Origin: Streptomyces amritsarensis
GTDB taxonomy: Bacteria > Actinomycetota > Actinomycetes > Streptomycetales > Streptomycetaceae
Direction of reading: 5' to 3'
NCBI RefSeq assembly: GCF_001953875.1
Contig: NZ_MQUR01000017.1
Location: forward strand, 1 to 64,000
Length of the DNA: 64,000 bases
Made by a program: the position numbers and the translations under genes. The number at the start of each line of letters is the position of its first letter. Within the stretch, counting starts at the first letter, position 1. The notes below the pieces were generated by a model. It made no database searches. It was given only the letters and a program-made list of their open reading frames with translations, and was not told the origin of the DNA. This document shows positions 51,137 through 62,724 of this stretch, in pieces.

Positions 51137-52993
51137 CGCAAGGATGGCCGGGACCTCACCCTCACCTGGCCCAAGCCGCTCCCCGTCCCGACGCTGGACG
51201 GCAACAGCGCCACCTACCCCGAGGTGCTGAGGGGCGTCGACCTGCGCGTCGCCGCGGACGCGACGGGCTTCTCGCACCAACTCGTGGTCAAGACCCGCGA
51301 GGCCGCGTCCGATCCGGCGCTCGCCTCCATCGACTTCGGCCTCAAGGGCAACGGCGTCACGCTGCGCAAGGAACAGAACGGCGAACTGAAGGCCTTCGAC
51401 CCCGCGGGCCAGCCCCTGTTCTCCTCCGCCAAACCGCAGATGTGGGACTCCGGAGCGGACCAGCCACTGCCCACCGCCCCGGCCAAGTCCTTCGCCGAGT
51501 CCGCGCTCAAGCAGTCCGCACCCGCCCAGGCTCCGTCGACGGCGGCGGCCACGCCCACGGCTCCGTCCGTCGACCGGGTACCCGCTGTCGACGGCATCTC
51601 CCTGCGCACCAAGGAGGCCGACCTCGGCGTCGAGCTCAAGGGCGACAGGCTCACCCTCACCACGGACCGCAAGCTGCTCACGGCGCCGGACACCAAGTTC
51701 CCGGTCGTCATCGACCCGATATGGCGTGACGACTGGAAGTCGGCCTGGGCGCTGGCCTACAAGCACAACGGGATCGCCGGGTCGGCGGGCAAGTCCTACT
51801 GGAACGGCGGCAACCTCAGCAGGGACGCCCGCGTCGGGTGCTCCAAGGACCCGGACTACAGCTACGCCCTGGTCTGTGCGAAGACCTTCTTCCAGATCGG
51901 CATGGGCCACCTGGCCCGCAAGCAGATCCTCGACTCCACCTTCCGGATCCAGCAGAAGCATTCCGGCTCCTGGAACTGCCAGTCGGGCGAAATCCAGATC
52001 TGGGACACCGACACCATCACGGGCAGCACGAGCTGGAACAACCAGCCTGCCTGGAAGCGCATGGTCGACTCCTCCAGCCAGTCCTACGGCGGCCGCAACT
52101 GCACGAGCGACGGCTCCTTCCTGGAACTGGACGTGACCTCCGCGGTCAGCGACGCCAACGGCGACGGCCGGTCCGACATGGCGACCGTGTACGACTTCGG
52201 CAACCACACCACCGCGCTCTACACCCTGCGCGCCAACGAGGGGGGCGGCTTCATGGAGCCCGTCCTCGCCTTCAACAGCGGCCTGCGCAACTTCAACGCT
52301 GCCAGCGCGCAGTGGGTCGCAGGCGACTTCAACACCGACGGCCGCGACGACCTGGTGGCGCTGTACGGCTACGACGACGGCGCCAACGCCCTGTTCACCT
52401 TCCTCGGCCAGGCGGACGGGACCTTCAAGTCCCTGCCCCGAAGCGCCTATGTCGCCCCGGGCAACTGGGACGCGTTCAAGGCGAAGCTGGTCGCGGGCGA
52501 CTTCAACGGCGACGGCCGGGACGACATCCTCGCCCTGTACGGCTCCGGCGACGGAACCGTCGCGGCGTACACGCTGCTCGCCAGGCCGGACGGAGGTTTC
52601 GCGGACCCCGTGAAGTCGTGGACCCGCAAGCCGGGCGACTGGAACTACAACGCCAGCAGGCTCACCTCGGGCGACTACAACGGCGACGGTCGCGCCGACG
52701 CCGCCATCATGTTCGACTACGGCAACGGCCGCTCGGCCCTGTTCACGCTGACGGGCCGCCCCGACGGCGGGCTCAACGACGACTTCGTGAGCTGGACCCG
52801 TGAGAGCGGCTGGTGGGGGAGTTCCCTCGGGAACCTGGTGTCCGGTGACACGGACAAGGACGGCCGTGCCGACGTCTCGGTCATGTACAACACCGCCAAG
52901 GGGGCGACCTCGGCCTACACGTTCAAGGCCCGGCCCGACGGCGGCTTCAACGAGCACCTGAGGAGCTGGGAGGCGGCTGCGGGTACCTGGTAG
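51137..52993 (+). pseudogene. FG-GAP/VCBS repeat surface protein lacking its 5' end
   Basis: Homology begins abruptly at about 51137 (RKDGRDLTLTWPKPLP). A DNRLRE-like beta domain follows (AYKHNGIAGSAGKSYWNGG; QILDSTFRIQQKHSGSW; DTITGSTSWNNQPAW), then five FG-GAP repeats with D-x-N-x-D-G-x-x-D calcium loops (DANGDGRSD, DFNTDGRDD, DFNGDGRDD, DYNGDGRAD, DTDKDGRAD). The signal peptide and N-terminal part are gone. The frame can be read upstream to 51065, but those codons are antisense to the Hint remnant. The 3' end is intact with a strong terminator. Expression is doubtful. Confidence 0.8.
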
Positions 52994-53020
52994 GGGCGGG
53001 AGAAGGATCCGCATATGGCG

Positions 53021-53056
53021 CCGGCCCCCAGGACCCGTTCGGGTCCTGGGGGCCGG
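53021..53056. terminator. Strong bidirectional hairpin between the FG-GAP gene and accA2
   Basis: A perfect 16-bp stem (arms 53021-53036 and 53041-53056) with a GTTC tetraloop, between convergent genes. Confidence 0.93.
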
Positions 53057-53076
53057 TTGCGTTGCACGGGCGGACG

Positions 53077-54840
53077 TCAGTCCTTGATCTCGCAGATCGT
53101 GGCGCCCGAGGTGACCGACGCGCCGACCTCGGCGGTGAGGCCGACGACGGTGCCGGAGCGGTGCGCGTTGAGCGGCTGCTCCATCTTCATCGCTTCCAGT
53201 ACGACGATCAGCTCGCCCTCGGTGACCTGCTGGCCCTCCTCGACCGCGACCTTGACGATCGTGCCCTGCATCGGGGAGGCGAGCGTGTCGCCGGAGGCGG
53301 CCGGACCGGACTTCTTGGCCGCGCGGCGCTTCGGCTTGGCGCCGCCCGCGGCGGCCGTGCGGGCCAGGGTCATGCCGAGGGAGGACGGCAGCGAGACCTC
53401 CAGGCGCTTGCCGCCGACCTCGACGACGACCGTCTCGCGGCCCGGCTCGTCCTCGGCCTCGTCGGTGGCGGGAGCCGTGAACGCCGGGATCTCGTTGACG
53501 AACTCGGTCTCGATCCAGCGCGTGTAGACGGTGAAGGGGCTGCCGTCGGTGGGGGCGAACGCCGGGTCGGCGACGACCGCGCGGTGGAACGGGATGGCCG
53601 TGGCCATGCCCTCGACCTCGAACTCGGCGAGCGCGCGGGCGGCGCGCTGCAGGGCCTGCTCGCGGGTGGCACCGGTGACGATCAGCTTGGCCAGCAGGGA
53701 GTCCCAGGCCGGGCCGATGACGGAGCCGGACTCGACGCCCGCGTCGAGGCGGACGCCCGGGCCGGTCGGCGCGACGAACTTCGTCACCGTGCCGGGCGCC
53801 GGGAGGAAGCCGCGGCCCGGGTCCTCGCCGTTGATGCGGAACTCGATGGAGTGGCCGCGCAGGACCGGGTCGCCGTAGCCGAGCTCCTCGCCGTCGGCGA
53901 TGCGGAACATCTCGCGGACCAGGTCGATGCCGGCGACCTCCTCGGTGACCGGGTGCTCGACCTGGAGGCGGGTGTTGACCTCCAGGAAGGAGATCAGGCC
54001 GTCGGCGGAGACCAGGAACTCCACGGTGCCGGCGCCGACGTAGCCGGCCTCCTTCAGGATGGCCTTGGACGCGGCGTACAGCTCCGCGTTCTGAGCCTCG
54101 GTCAGGAACGGTGCGGGGGCCTCCTCCACCAGCTTCTGGTGGCGGCGCTGGAGGGAGCAGTCACGGGTGGAGACGACGACGACGTTGCCGTGGCTGTCGG
54201 CCAGGCACTGGGTCTCGACGTGACGCGGCTTGTCGAGGTAGCGCTCGACGAAGCACTCGCCGCGGCCGAAGGCGGCGACGGCCTCGCGGACGGCGGAGTC
54301 GTAGAGCTCCGGCACCTCCTCCAGGGTGCGGGCGACCTTCAGGCCGCGGCCGCCGCCGCCGAAGGCCGCCTTGATGGCGATCGGCAGGCCGTGCTCCTTG
54401 GCGAAGGCGACGACCTCGTCGGCCCCGGAGACCGGGTCCGGCGTGCCGGCGACCAGCGGCGCGCCGGCGCGCTGGGCGATGTGGCGGGCGGCCACCTTGT
54501 CGCCGAGGTCGCGGATGGCCTGCGGCGGCGGGCCGATCCAGGTCAGGCCGGCGTCGATCACGGCCTGGGCGAAGTCGGCGTTCTCGGACAGGAAGCCGTA
54601 TCCGGGGTGGATGGCGTCCGCACCCGAGTCGGCGGCGGCCTGGAGGACCTTGGAGATGTCCAGGTAGCTGGCGGCCGGGGTGTCACCGCCCAACGCGAAA
54701 GCTTCGTCGGCCGCGCGGACGTGCAGAGCGTCCCGGTCCGGATCGGCGTAGACGGCTACGCTCGCGATCCCGGCGTCCCGGCAGGCCCGAGCAACGCGGA
54801 CAGCGATTTCGCCACGGTTGGCGATGAGCACCTTGCGCAC
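53077..54840 (-). CDS. accA2: Acyl-CoA carboxylase alpha subunit (biotin carboxylase + BCCP)
   Basis: A 587-residue alpha chain. Biotin carboxylase N-domain ([21 protein letters not shown]), ATP-grasp ([36 protein letters not shown]) and a C-terminal carrier domain with the biotinyl Lys552 in [10 protein letters not shown]. It carboxylates biotin for the beta subunit PccB to make methylmalonyl- and malonyl-CoA. GTG 54840 follows AAGGAGG. The pccE/pccB genes lie about 2 kb away, separated by a membrane protein, maf and mmpB. Confidence 0.96.
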   Translation of the reverse strand: MRKVLIANRGEIAVRVARACRDAGIASVAVYADPDRDALHVRAADEAFALGGDTPAASYLDISKVLQAAADSGADAIHPGYGFLSENADFAQAVIDAGLTWIGPPPQAIRDLGDKVAARHIAQRAGAPLVAGTPDPVSGADEVVAFAKEHGLPIAIKAAFGGGGRGLKVARTLEEVPELYDSAVREAVAAFGRGECFVERYLDKPRHVETQCLADSHGNVVVVSTRDCSLQRRHQKLVEEAPAPFLTEAQNAELYAASKAILKEAGYVGAGTVEFLVSADGLISFLEVNTRLQVEHPVTEEVAGIDLVREMFRIADGEELGYGDPVLRGHSIEFRINGEDPGRGFLPAPGTVTKFVAPTGPGVRLDAGVESGSVIGPAWDSLLAKLIVTGATREQALQRAARALAEFEVEGMATAIPFHRAVVADPAFAPTDGSPFTVYTRWIETEFVNEIPAFTAPATDEAEDEPGRETVVVEVGGKRLEVSLPSSLGMTLARTAAAGGAKPKRRAAKKSGPAASGDTLASPMQGTIVKVAVEEGQQVTEGELIVVLEAMKMEQPLNAHRSGTVVGLTAEVGASVTSGATICEIKD

Positions 54841-54866
54841 GATGGCTCCCTCCTTGAAACAAGCTG

Positions 54867-54896
54867 AGTTTAGGGACAGCCCACACGGCCTTTCGA
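54867..54896 (-). promoter_or_regulatory. accA2: Candidate accA2 promoter
   Basis: Minus-strand TCGAAA (54896-54891), 18 nt, TAAACT (54872-54867), then AAGGAGG and GTG 54840. No other gene is evident in 54841-55330. Confidence 0.6.
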
Positions 54897-55330
54897 CCCT
54901 TCCCCGGTGGTGACCTTGCCCACACAGAGTGTGATGCGAGGCCCGCTCCGCCGGGAAACCCTTGTGGCGCCCCAGGTCAGGGGGATCCCCGACTGCACAG
55001 TAACCCCGTCATGTATCCAAGGTCTCTGTCTCCCCGGTCAGCGGCCCCGGGTGATTCTTTGTCGAGTCCCTACGAACGGCCCACATTTTCTTTGCTGGCG
55101 AGCGAGGAGTTGTCCCCTTGTTTACTGATTGGTAGCTCCGTCGTCCCGCGGGGCGAACCGGGACAACACCGTACCCACAGCGAGGCGGCCGACCGCGGTC
55201 CCCGCGGGCCGCACCGCGCCGGGCGTGTACTCCGGACGGGCGATGCGGGCGCATCTATTGCCCACGGGGCTACCCGTTAGTAGCCTCCAGGGCGTCGAAC
55301 GGGCGTATGGCGCTTGGGGGGTGGGTGCAC

Positions 55331-55810
55331 ATGGTGCGAAGACTCGTGGCCGGACTGGCCGCGATCGTGCTGGTCGCGGAAGCCGCCGTGCTGGTGCTCG
55401 TCCACATCGTGCTGGGCCGGACCACGGCCAACCAGTCGATGTCCATCGCCGGCAGCGACCCGGACGTCATGTCCAAGGCCACCTACGCCATGGGGGCGGG
55501 CATGGGCGCCTTCCTCGTGCTGTGCGCCGTCCTCGCCGTCCTCGCCGCGCTGCGCGACCGGCCGCCGGGCCGCTTCGGCCGCGTCGTGCTCATCAGCGCC
55601 GCCGTCACCCACGCGGTGCTCGGCATGCTCGCCGTCGGCCTGGTCGGCTGGGCGGCCTTCGCGGCGCTGATGCTGATCCTGTGTCTGCTCGTACTGATCC
55701 TGACGCTCTACCCCGCCGCCCGGCACGGCGAGGGGGGCGGCCCCGTCGAGGACACCCCGCCTCCGCCGCCGTTCGGGGAGCTCGGGGAGCTCAGGCCCAC
55801 AAGTCCGTGA
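55331..55810 (+). CDS. Four-span hypothetical membrane protein
   Basis: A 159-residue integral membrane protein with four hydrophobic segments ([83 protein letters not shown]) and a Pro-rich cytoplasmic tail. No known family. ATG 55331 is chosen, about 9 nt after GGGGGG; ATG 55307 and GTG 55325 are alternatives. Its last 20 nt overlap the convergent maf gene. Confidence 0.8.
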   Translation: MVRRLVAGLAAIVLVAEAAVLVLVHIVLGRTTANQSMSIAGSDPDVMSKATYAMGAGMGAFLVLCAVLAVLAALRDRPPGRFGRVVLISAAVTHAVLGMLAVGLVGWAAFAALMLILCLLVLILTLYPAARHGEGGGPVEDTPPPPPFGELGELRPTSP

Positions 55811-56411
55811 TGGACACGTCCAGTTCGCCCAGCAGGGAGCGCAGCAGCGGCATCGAGAGCCCGATCACGTTGCCGTGATCCCCGTCGATGCCGTCGATGA
55901 ACGGCGCCGACAGCCCGTCCAGGGTGAACGCCCCCGCCACGTGCAGCGGCTCGCCGCTCGCCACGTACGCCGCCACCTCCGCGTCCGTCGGCTCGCCGAA
56001 GCGGACCGTCGTGGACGCCGTGGCCGAGACCTGCCGCCCGGTCGCCGTGTCGATGACGCAGTGCCCCGTGCGCAGCACGCCCGCACGGCCGCGCATCGCC
56101 TTCCAGCGCGCGGTGGCCTCCTCGGCGTCCGCGGGCTTGCCGAGCGCCTCGCCGTCCAGCTCCAGCACCGAGTCGCAGCCGATCACCAGGGCGCCCGACG
56201 CCTCGTCCAGGGCCGCCACCACGGCCGCCTTCGCCTCGGCCAGCGCCAGCGCCAGCCCGGCCGGCTCGTCGTGGTCCAGGGTGTCCTCGTCGAAGCCGCT
56301 GACGATCACGTGCGGGGCGAGACCGGCCTGCCGCAGCAGGTTCAGCCGGGCGGGGGAGGCGGAGGCGAGGACGAGCTTGCGCACGCTCGCGGGCTGGGGT
56401 GTGGCAGTCAT
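55791..56411 (-). CDS. maf: Maf-family nucleotide pyrophosphatase
   Basis: A 206-residue Maf protein hydrolysing non-canonical or methylated nucleoside triphosphates. Motifs: [47 protein letters not shown] and a late GAFTLDG...[15 protein letters not shown]. The start is ATG 56411 by homology; ATG 56420 would add three residues. Neither has a clear ribosome site. It neighbours the carboxylase block without obvious functional link. Confidence 0.9.
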   Translation of the reverse strand: MTATPQPASVRKLVLASASPARLNLLRQAGLAPHVIVSGFDEDTLDHDEPAGLALALAEAKAAVVAALDEASGALVIGCDSVLELDGEALGKPADAEEATARWKAMRGRAGVLRTGHCVIDTATGRQVSATASTTVRFGEPTDAEVAAYVASGEPLHVAGAFTLDGLSAPFIDGIDGDHGNVIGLSMPLLRSLLGELDVSITDLWA

Positions 56412-56442
56412 GCCCGCCATCGTAGGTGTGCCCGGGGGCGGC

Positions 56443-56577
56443 TCAGAAGTGGCTCACACCGAGGACGTAGACCACCACGAGCATGGCGAGGGCGAGCACC
56501 ACGGTGAGCCGCCGGATCATCGCCTGCGCGTCGCGCATGTCCTTGGGCGGCTCGTTCTTCGGGTCGGACCAGAGCAT
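56443..56577 (-). CDS. mmpB: Small membrane protein MmpB
   Basis: A 44-residue single-span protein that begins [20 protein letters not shown], then a hydrophobic helix ([20 protein letters not shown]) and ends SHF. This matches the recently named Streptomyces morphogenic membrane protein MmpB in length, N-terminal LWSDPxNEPP pattern and position between maf and the pccE/pccB genes (recall). It lies between maf and pccE on the same strand. Confidence 0.75.
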   Translation of the reverse strand: MLWSDPKNEPPKDMRDAQAMIRRLTVVLALAMLVVVYVLGVSHF

Positions 56578-56656
56578 GTTCCGATCCTGGCCCCGGGGAC
56601 GGGTGCGGCGCCTGAGTACGGGTACTCAGGCGCCGTACCGCATTCACGTCATCCGG

Positions 56657-56869
56657 CTACCCGGGCCAGTACGTCCGGCCCCAGGCGTGCGGCCCCGGCT
56701 GGGGGAGCCGGCGCCGTGCCACCCGGGCCGGCGTCGACCACTCGTCCGCGACCGGCGGGGCGCCCGCCGGCGCCGCCGAGGCCAGCAGCGCCGCGCGCGC
56801 CTGGACCACCGCCAGTGCGGCGGCCAGCTCCTCAGGGGTCGGATTGCCCTTGACGACCTTGATCACCAC
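56657..56869 (-). CDS. pccE: Acyl-CoA carboxylase epsilon subunit
   Basis: A 70-residue epsilon subunit that bridges alpha and beta chains of actinobacterial acyl-CoA carboxylases. Typical pattern: an N-terminal helix (VIKVVKGNPTPEELAAALAVVQARAALLA), then WSTPARVARRRLPQPGPHAWGRTYWPG. GTG 56869 follows AGGAGG by 5 nt and lies 18 nt past the pccB stop, so the two are co-transcribed. Confidence 0.92.
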   Translation of the reverse strand: MVIKVVKGNPTPEELAAALAVVQARAALLASAAPAGAPPVADEWSTPARVARRRLPQPGPHAWGRTYWPG

Positions 56870-56887
56870 GGTGACCTCCTGGAGGGA

Positions 56888-58480
<1,593 letters not shown>

Positions 58481-58859
58481 CGGGGTCGCGGCTCCCTGCA
58501 TGGTGTCAACTGCCTGGTCAATTGATTGACTACTGCTGGCTACTGGTGCGTAGCGTATCGGCGGGCATGGCGCTCGGCAGTGCGGCGTTTGACACACCTG
58601 CATTGGGTTGCTTGGCCTCGTCGCCTTCCCTAAGGGGAAGCCTTCCCACCCTCGCGGACGGCTCTCCCGGGCCGTGGGCCATCCGCACACGGTCGAACGT
58701 CGCGGACGGCTCCACGGCCCGCGCGTCGCAGGGGTGGAAACGGAACGTGAATGACCGATTCGCCGCAGAATTCCCCACAGTGGGGAAGCTAGGGTCAGTC
58801 AGGATCCGACCACGAGCCCGGGTCAGAGGATCACACACGGCGACATAAGGAATCCGACC
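58481..58859. promoter_or_regulatory. Divergent pccB-birA intergenic region
   Basis: 379 bp without a gene. TTGACACA at about 58590 is a -35-like element on the plus strand and TTGACC-like hexamers occur near 58515-58530 on the minus strand. No strong palindrome was found. It should contain promoters for both genes. Confidence 0.4.
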
Positions 58860-59723
58860 ATGTCATCAGACGCCTCAGCAGGAGCCTCCGCAGGTCGCTG
58901 GTCGAGCCTGGACCGGCCGCCGCTCAATGCCGCCGCGCTGCGGCGGGCCCTCGTCACCGGGGACGGGCTGTGGACCTCCCTGGAGGTGGTCGCCTCCACC
59001 GGGTCCACCAATACCGACCTCGCCGCGCGGGCTGCGCAGCTGCCCGAGGGGGCCGTGCTCGTCGCGGAGGAGCAGAGCGCCGGCCGCGGCCGTCTCGACC
59101 GCAGCTGGGTCGCTCCGGCCCGGTCCGGGCTGTTCTTCTCGGTGCTGTTCAAGCCGGGCGGCGCGGTGCCGCAGGAGCAGTGGGGGTGGCTGACCCTCCT
59201 GGCGGGCGTGGCCACCGCGACCGGGCTCTCCCGGGCCGCCGGCGTGGACACCGCACTCAAATGGCCCAACGACCTGCTGGTCACCGTCGAGGGCGAGGAG
59301 CGCAAGGCCGGCGGCATCCTCGCCGAGCGCGTCGCGGACGGCATCGTCGTCGGGATCGGGCTCAACGTCACCTTGACCGAGGAGGAGCTCCCGGTGCCGG
59401 CCGCCGGGTCGCTGCTGCTGGCCAAGGCCACCGTGACCGACCGCGAGCCGCTGCTGAAGGCCGTACTGCGGTCGCTGGAGGAGTGGTACGGGAACTGGCG
59501 CGCCGCCGGTGGCGACCCGGCGGCCAGCGGACTCCAGGAGACCTACGCGGCGGGCTGCGCCACGCTCGGCCGGCACGTGCGCGCGGAGCTGCCGGGCGGG
59601 CGCACCCTCACCGGAACGGCCGAAGCCGTCGACACCGATGGCCGCCTGGTGATCCGTACGGCCGAAGGCACCCACGAGGCGGTGGGGGCCGGCGACGTCG
59701 TCCACCTGCGGTCCGTGCACTGA
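58860..59723 (+). CDS. birA: Biotin--[acetyl-CoA-carboxylase] ligase
   Basis: A 287-residue biotin protein ligase without the N-terminal winged helix of bifunctional BirA. Motifs: VASTGSTNTDLAARAA, AEEQSAGRGRLDRSW, LKWPNDLL and GGILAE. It biotinylates AccA2 Lys552 encoded nearby. ATG 58860 follows AAGGA. Confidence 0.95.
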   Translation: MSSDASAGASAGRWSSLDRPPLNAAALRRALVTGDGLWTSLEVVASTGSTNTDLAARAAQLPEGAVLVAEEQSAGRGRLDRSWVAPARSGLFFSVLFKPGGAVPQEQWGWLTLLAGVATATGLSRAAGVDTALKWPNDLLVTVEGEERKAGGILAERVADGIVVGIGLNVTLTEEELPVPAAGSLLLAKATVTDREPLLKAVLRSLEEWYGNWRAAGGDPAASGLQETYAAGCATLGRHVRAELPGGRTLTGTAEAVDTDGRLVIRTAEGTHEAVGAGDVVHLRSVH

Positions 59724-59945
59724 CGGGGGTGGGGCCGGGCCTGCGGCGAAATGCGCGGAATGCTGCGTTTCGGGTGCATGCGGCCCCAAGCACCGCCGTG
59801 TGGAGCCCGGCACCGGTGCCGGCTCGAAGCCGGGGAGGGGGAGTGAGCTACGGCACACCTGCCGTATGGTTTAGGCGATCCCGCTGCTCGTGGTGATCAA
59901 CCGGTTCGGCAGGGCAGTGCGCACGGAATGGACAGGAGGCGGCCC

Positions 59946-61094
59946 TTGACCGTCGACGACTCTGCTTCCGGCGCGTCCGCCCCCGGGCCCACCGGTCCGG
60001 GCACCCCGATCGGGCGCGACCAGCACACCCCCCACCACGAGGTCGACCACACCGTGCAGCCGACGGCGGATCCCCTCGCGATCCGCCTGGAGCAGCTCAT
60101 CCTGGGCGCCGAGCGCCGGTACACCCCCTTCCAGGCCGCCCGCAGCGCCGGGGTGTCGATGGAGCTGGCATCCCGCTTCTGGCGGGCCATGGGCTTCGCC
60201 GACATCGGCCAGGCGCGGGCGCTGACCGAGGCCGACGTACTGGCCCTGCGCCGGCTCGCGGGCCTGGTGGAGGCCGGGCTGCTGTCCGAGCCGATGGCGG
60301 TGCAGGTGGCGCGGTCCACCGGGCAGACCACGGCGCGGCTGGCGGAGTGGCAGATCGACTCGTTCCTGGAGGGGCTCACCGAGCCGCCGGAGCCGGGGAT
60401 GACCCGTACGGAGGTCACGTACCCCCTGGTCGAGCTGCTCCTGCCGGAGCTGGAGGAGTTCCTCGTCTACGTGTGGCGCCGCCAGCTGGCGGCGGCCACC
60501 GGACGGGTGGTGCAGGTCGCGGACGACGAGGAGATGGTCGACCGGCGGCTCGCGGTGGGCTTCGCCGACCTGGTCGGATTCACCCGGCTGACGCGCAGGC
60601 TGGAGGAGGAGGAGCTCGGCGAGCTCGTCGAGTCCTTCGAGACGACCGCGGCGGACCTGGTGGCCGCGTACGGCGGCCGGCTGATCAAGACGCTCGGTGA
60701 CGAGGTGCTGTACTGCGCCGACGACGCGGCGACCGCCGCGGAGATCGCGCTGCGGCTCATCGAGACGATGGAGGCCGACCCGCAGATGCCCGAGCTGCGG
60801 GTCGGGATCGCCTTCGGCACGGTGACGACCCGGATGGGCGACGTCTTCGGGACCACGGTGAACCTCGCGAGCCGCCTGACGTCGATAGCCCCCAAGGACG
60901 CCGTGCTGGTGGACGGGGCCATGGCCGAGGAGCTCTCCCGGACCGGCGCCGCACCGGTGTCGGAGAAGGAGGCGGAGGCGGAGCCCGACGAGGGCGCGGC
61001 CTACCGGTTCGCCCTCCAGCCGATGTGGCAGCGGCCGGTGCGCGGCCTGGGCGTCGTGGAGCCCTGGTCCCTGACGCGCCGCAAGCGCCGCTGA
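59946..61094 (+). CDS. cya: Class III adenylate cyclase
   Basis: A 382-residue cyclase. An N-terminal region (RYTPFQAARSAGVSMELASRFWRAMGFADIGQARALTEADVLALRRLAGLVE) precedes the catalytic core VGFADLVGFTRLTRRLEEEELGELVESFE, with metal-binding Asp and GGRLIKTLGDEVLYCADDA. It matches Streptomyces Cya, which makes cAMP needed for germination and development (recall). The start is TTG 59946, 7 nt after AGGAGG; ATG 59928 overlaps that ribosome site. Confidence 0.92.
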   Translation: MTVDDSASGASAPGPTGPGTPIGRDQHTPHHEVDHTVQPTADPLAIRLEQLILGAERRYTPFQAARSAGVSMELASRFWRAMGFADIGQARALTEADVLALRRLAGLVEAGLLSEPMAVQVARSTGQTTARLAEWQIDSFLEGLTEPPEPGMTRTEVTYPLVELLLPELEEFLVYVWRRQLAAATGRVVQVADDEEMVDRRLAVGFADLVGFTRLTRRLEEEELGELVESFETTAADLVAAYGGRLIKTLGDEVLYCADDAATAAEIALRLIETMEADPQMPELRVGIAFGTVTTRMGDVFGTTVNLASRLTSIAPKDAVLVDGAMAEELSRTGAAPVSEKEAEAEPDEGAAYRFALQPMWQRPVRGLGVVEPWSLTRRKRR

Positions 61095-61780
61095 CCCCCG
61101 CCGTCACCGGCCGCCGCTCGCACCGCCGGGGCGCCGACACCCGCCGGGGCGCCGGCACCCGCACCCCGCGCGTCGCAGGTGCCCCGGCCGGGGCGCCCGC
61201 GCCGACGGCGGCGCCCGCGCGCCCGAGGCCGCCCAGGCGGCCACGCCCCTGAGGCGCGCCGGGTCGAGCGGCGGCGTCCGCGCCCCTGTACGCCGGGCGC
61301 CGAGCCGCGCTGCGCAGGGTCCCCGCGTCCCCGCGCCCGAGGCCGCCCCGACGGCCGCGTCCCCGTCCTCCGAGCCGCGCCGCGCAGAGGCCTGCGCCGC
61401 GCCGGGCTGAGCGGCCGCGTCCGCGCTGGGTATCCGGCCCGCGCCGACCGGCGGCGCCCGCGTCCCCCGGCGCCGAGCCGCGCCGCGCAGGTGCCTGCGC
61501 CGGGCCGAGCGGCGGCGTCCGCGCTGGGTATCCGGCCCGCGCCGACGGCGGCGCCCGCGCGCCCGAGGCCGCCCAGGCGGCCACGCCCCTGAGGCGCGCC
61601 GCGCGGGTGCCGCGTCGAGCCGAGCTGCGGCGTCCGCGCCCCCGTACGCCGGGCCGCGGCGGGCGCGCCGGGGCGCGCCTCCGCCCACCCCCGCCCGAGG
61701 GGCTGGGGCGTCGGCGGGCGGGAGGCGGGGGTCACGGCCGCGCCAAATGTGCCACGGCCCGTACCGATCGGCGGGACACC
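61095..61780. repeat. Very GC-rich degenerate repeat tract between cya and the enoyl-CoA hydratase
   Basis: About 690 bp of intergenic DNA made of overlapping, diverged repeats. A 65-bp block at 61196-61260 recurs exactly at 61536-61600. A CTGGGTATCCGGCCCGCGCCGAC block occurs near 61425 and again near 61524. The tract is almost all G and C, so long open frames exist on both strands, but none has convincing protein character. Confidence 0.8.
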
Positions 61781-61783
61781 GCC

Positions 61784-61808
61784 TACTATCCCGACGTAAC
61801 GTTCGTTA
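61784..61808 (+). promoter_or_regulatory. Promoter and TetR-like operator before the enoyl-CoA hydratase
   Basis: TACTAT (61784-61789) is a good -10. TAACG-TT-CGTTA (61797-61808), with outer GT/AAC, is a dyad of the AACGTTCGTT type seen with TetR-family fatty-acid regulators. It lies between the -10 and the ribosome site (GGGAGG). Confidence 0.5.
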
Positions 61809-61822
61809 ACCGGGAGGGTCCT

Positions 61823-62620
61823 ATGGCGTCCGAGTTCGAGTCGGAGTTCGTGGCGGTACGCCGCCACGAGGGCGGGGTCGCGGAGCTGGTCCTGGACCGC
61901 CCCAAGGCCATGAACGCGGTCTCGACCGACATGGCCCGTGCCATCGGCGCGGCCTGCGCCGCGCTGGCAGCGGACCGTTCCGCGCGGGTGGTCGTGCTCT
62001 CCTCCACCGCGGAGCGGGCCTTCTGCGTGGGCGCCGACCTCAAGGAGCGCAACTCGCTCTCCGACGCCGAGCTGGTGCGGCAGCGGCCGACCACGCGCGG
62101 GGCCTACGGCGGTGTGCTGGAGCTGCCGATGCCGACGATCGCGGCGGTACACGGTTTCGCGCTGGGCGGCGGTTTCGAGCTGGCGCTGGCCTGCGACGTG
62201 ATCGTCGCCGACGAGACCGCGGTGGTGGGCCTGCCCGAGGTCTCCGTGGGTGTGATCCCCGGCGGTGGCGGTACGCAGCTGCTGCCACGCCGCGTGGGTG
62301 CGGCGCGGGCCGCCGAGCTGATCTTCACGGCACGCCGGGTGGAGGCCGCGGAGGCGCTCTCCCTTGGCCTGGTGGACTCCGTGGTGCCGGCGGGCCGGGA
62401 CGCGGCCGAGGCGCTGGCGCTGGCGTCGCGGATGGCCGCGAACTCGCCGGTGGGCCTGCGGGCCGCCAAGCGGGCGCTGCGGCTGGGGCACGGCATGGAC
62501 CTGGCGGCCGGCCTGGAGATCGAGGACGCCGCCTGGCGGACGGTCGCCTTCTCCGGAGACCGGGCGGAGGGCGTGGCGGCCTTCAACGAGAAGCGCAAGC
62601 CGAACTGGCCGGGGGAGTAG
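61823..62620 (+). CDS. Enoyl-CoA hydratase/isomerase family protein
   Basis: A 265-residue crotonase-fold protein. Oxyanion-hole segments are AFCVGADLKE and HGFALGGGFELALACDVIVA, and LPEVSVGVIPGGGGTQLLPR carries a catalytic Glu. Probably hydrates 2-enoyl-CoA in fatty- or branched-acid oxidation; specificity unknown. ATG 61823 follows GGGAGG. Confidence 0.93.
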   Translation: MASEFESEFVAVRRHEGGVAELVLDRPKAMNAVSTDMARAIGAACAALAADRSARVVVLSSTAERAFCVGADLKERNSLSDAELVRQRPTTRGAYGGVLELPMPTIAAVHGFALGGGFELALACDVIVADETAVVGLPEVSVGVIPGGGGTQLLPRRVGAARAAELIFTARRVEAAEALSLGLVDSVVPAGRDAAEALALASRMAANSPVGLRAAKRALRLGHGMDLAAGLEIEDAAWRTVAFSGDRAEGVAAFNEKRKPNWPGE

Positions 62621-62686
62621 ACCCGGGGGAGCAGACCCCGGCGGGTGTGCCCGTGGTGATCTTGAGGCTGTCGAAACTCGCGCCAA

Positions 62687-62718
62687 TTGTCTCAAAATCC
62701 GACAAAACTCCCTAACCT
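62687..62718 (+). promoter_or_regulatory. Candidate promoter of the GGDEF gene
   Basis: TTGTCT (62687-62692) and TAACCT (62713-62718) are 20 nt apart (slightly long). ATG 62725 starts 6 nt after the -10, so the mRNA may be leaderless. Confidence 0.4.
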
Positions 62719-62724
62719 GGGGTG

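Noticed and set aside
61001..62695. 564-codon open frame on the minus strand
   Set aside because: It is antisense to the enoyl-CoA hydratase and the GC repeat tract, with Arg/Ala/Gly-only composition and no motif.
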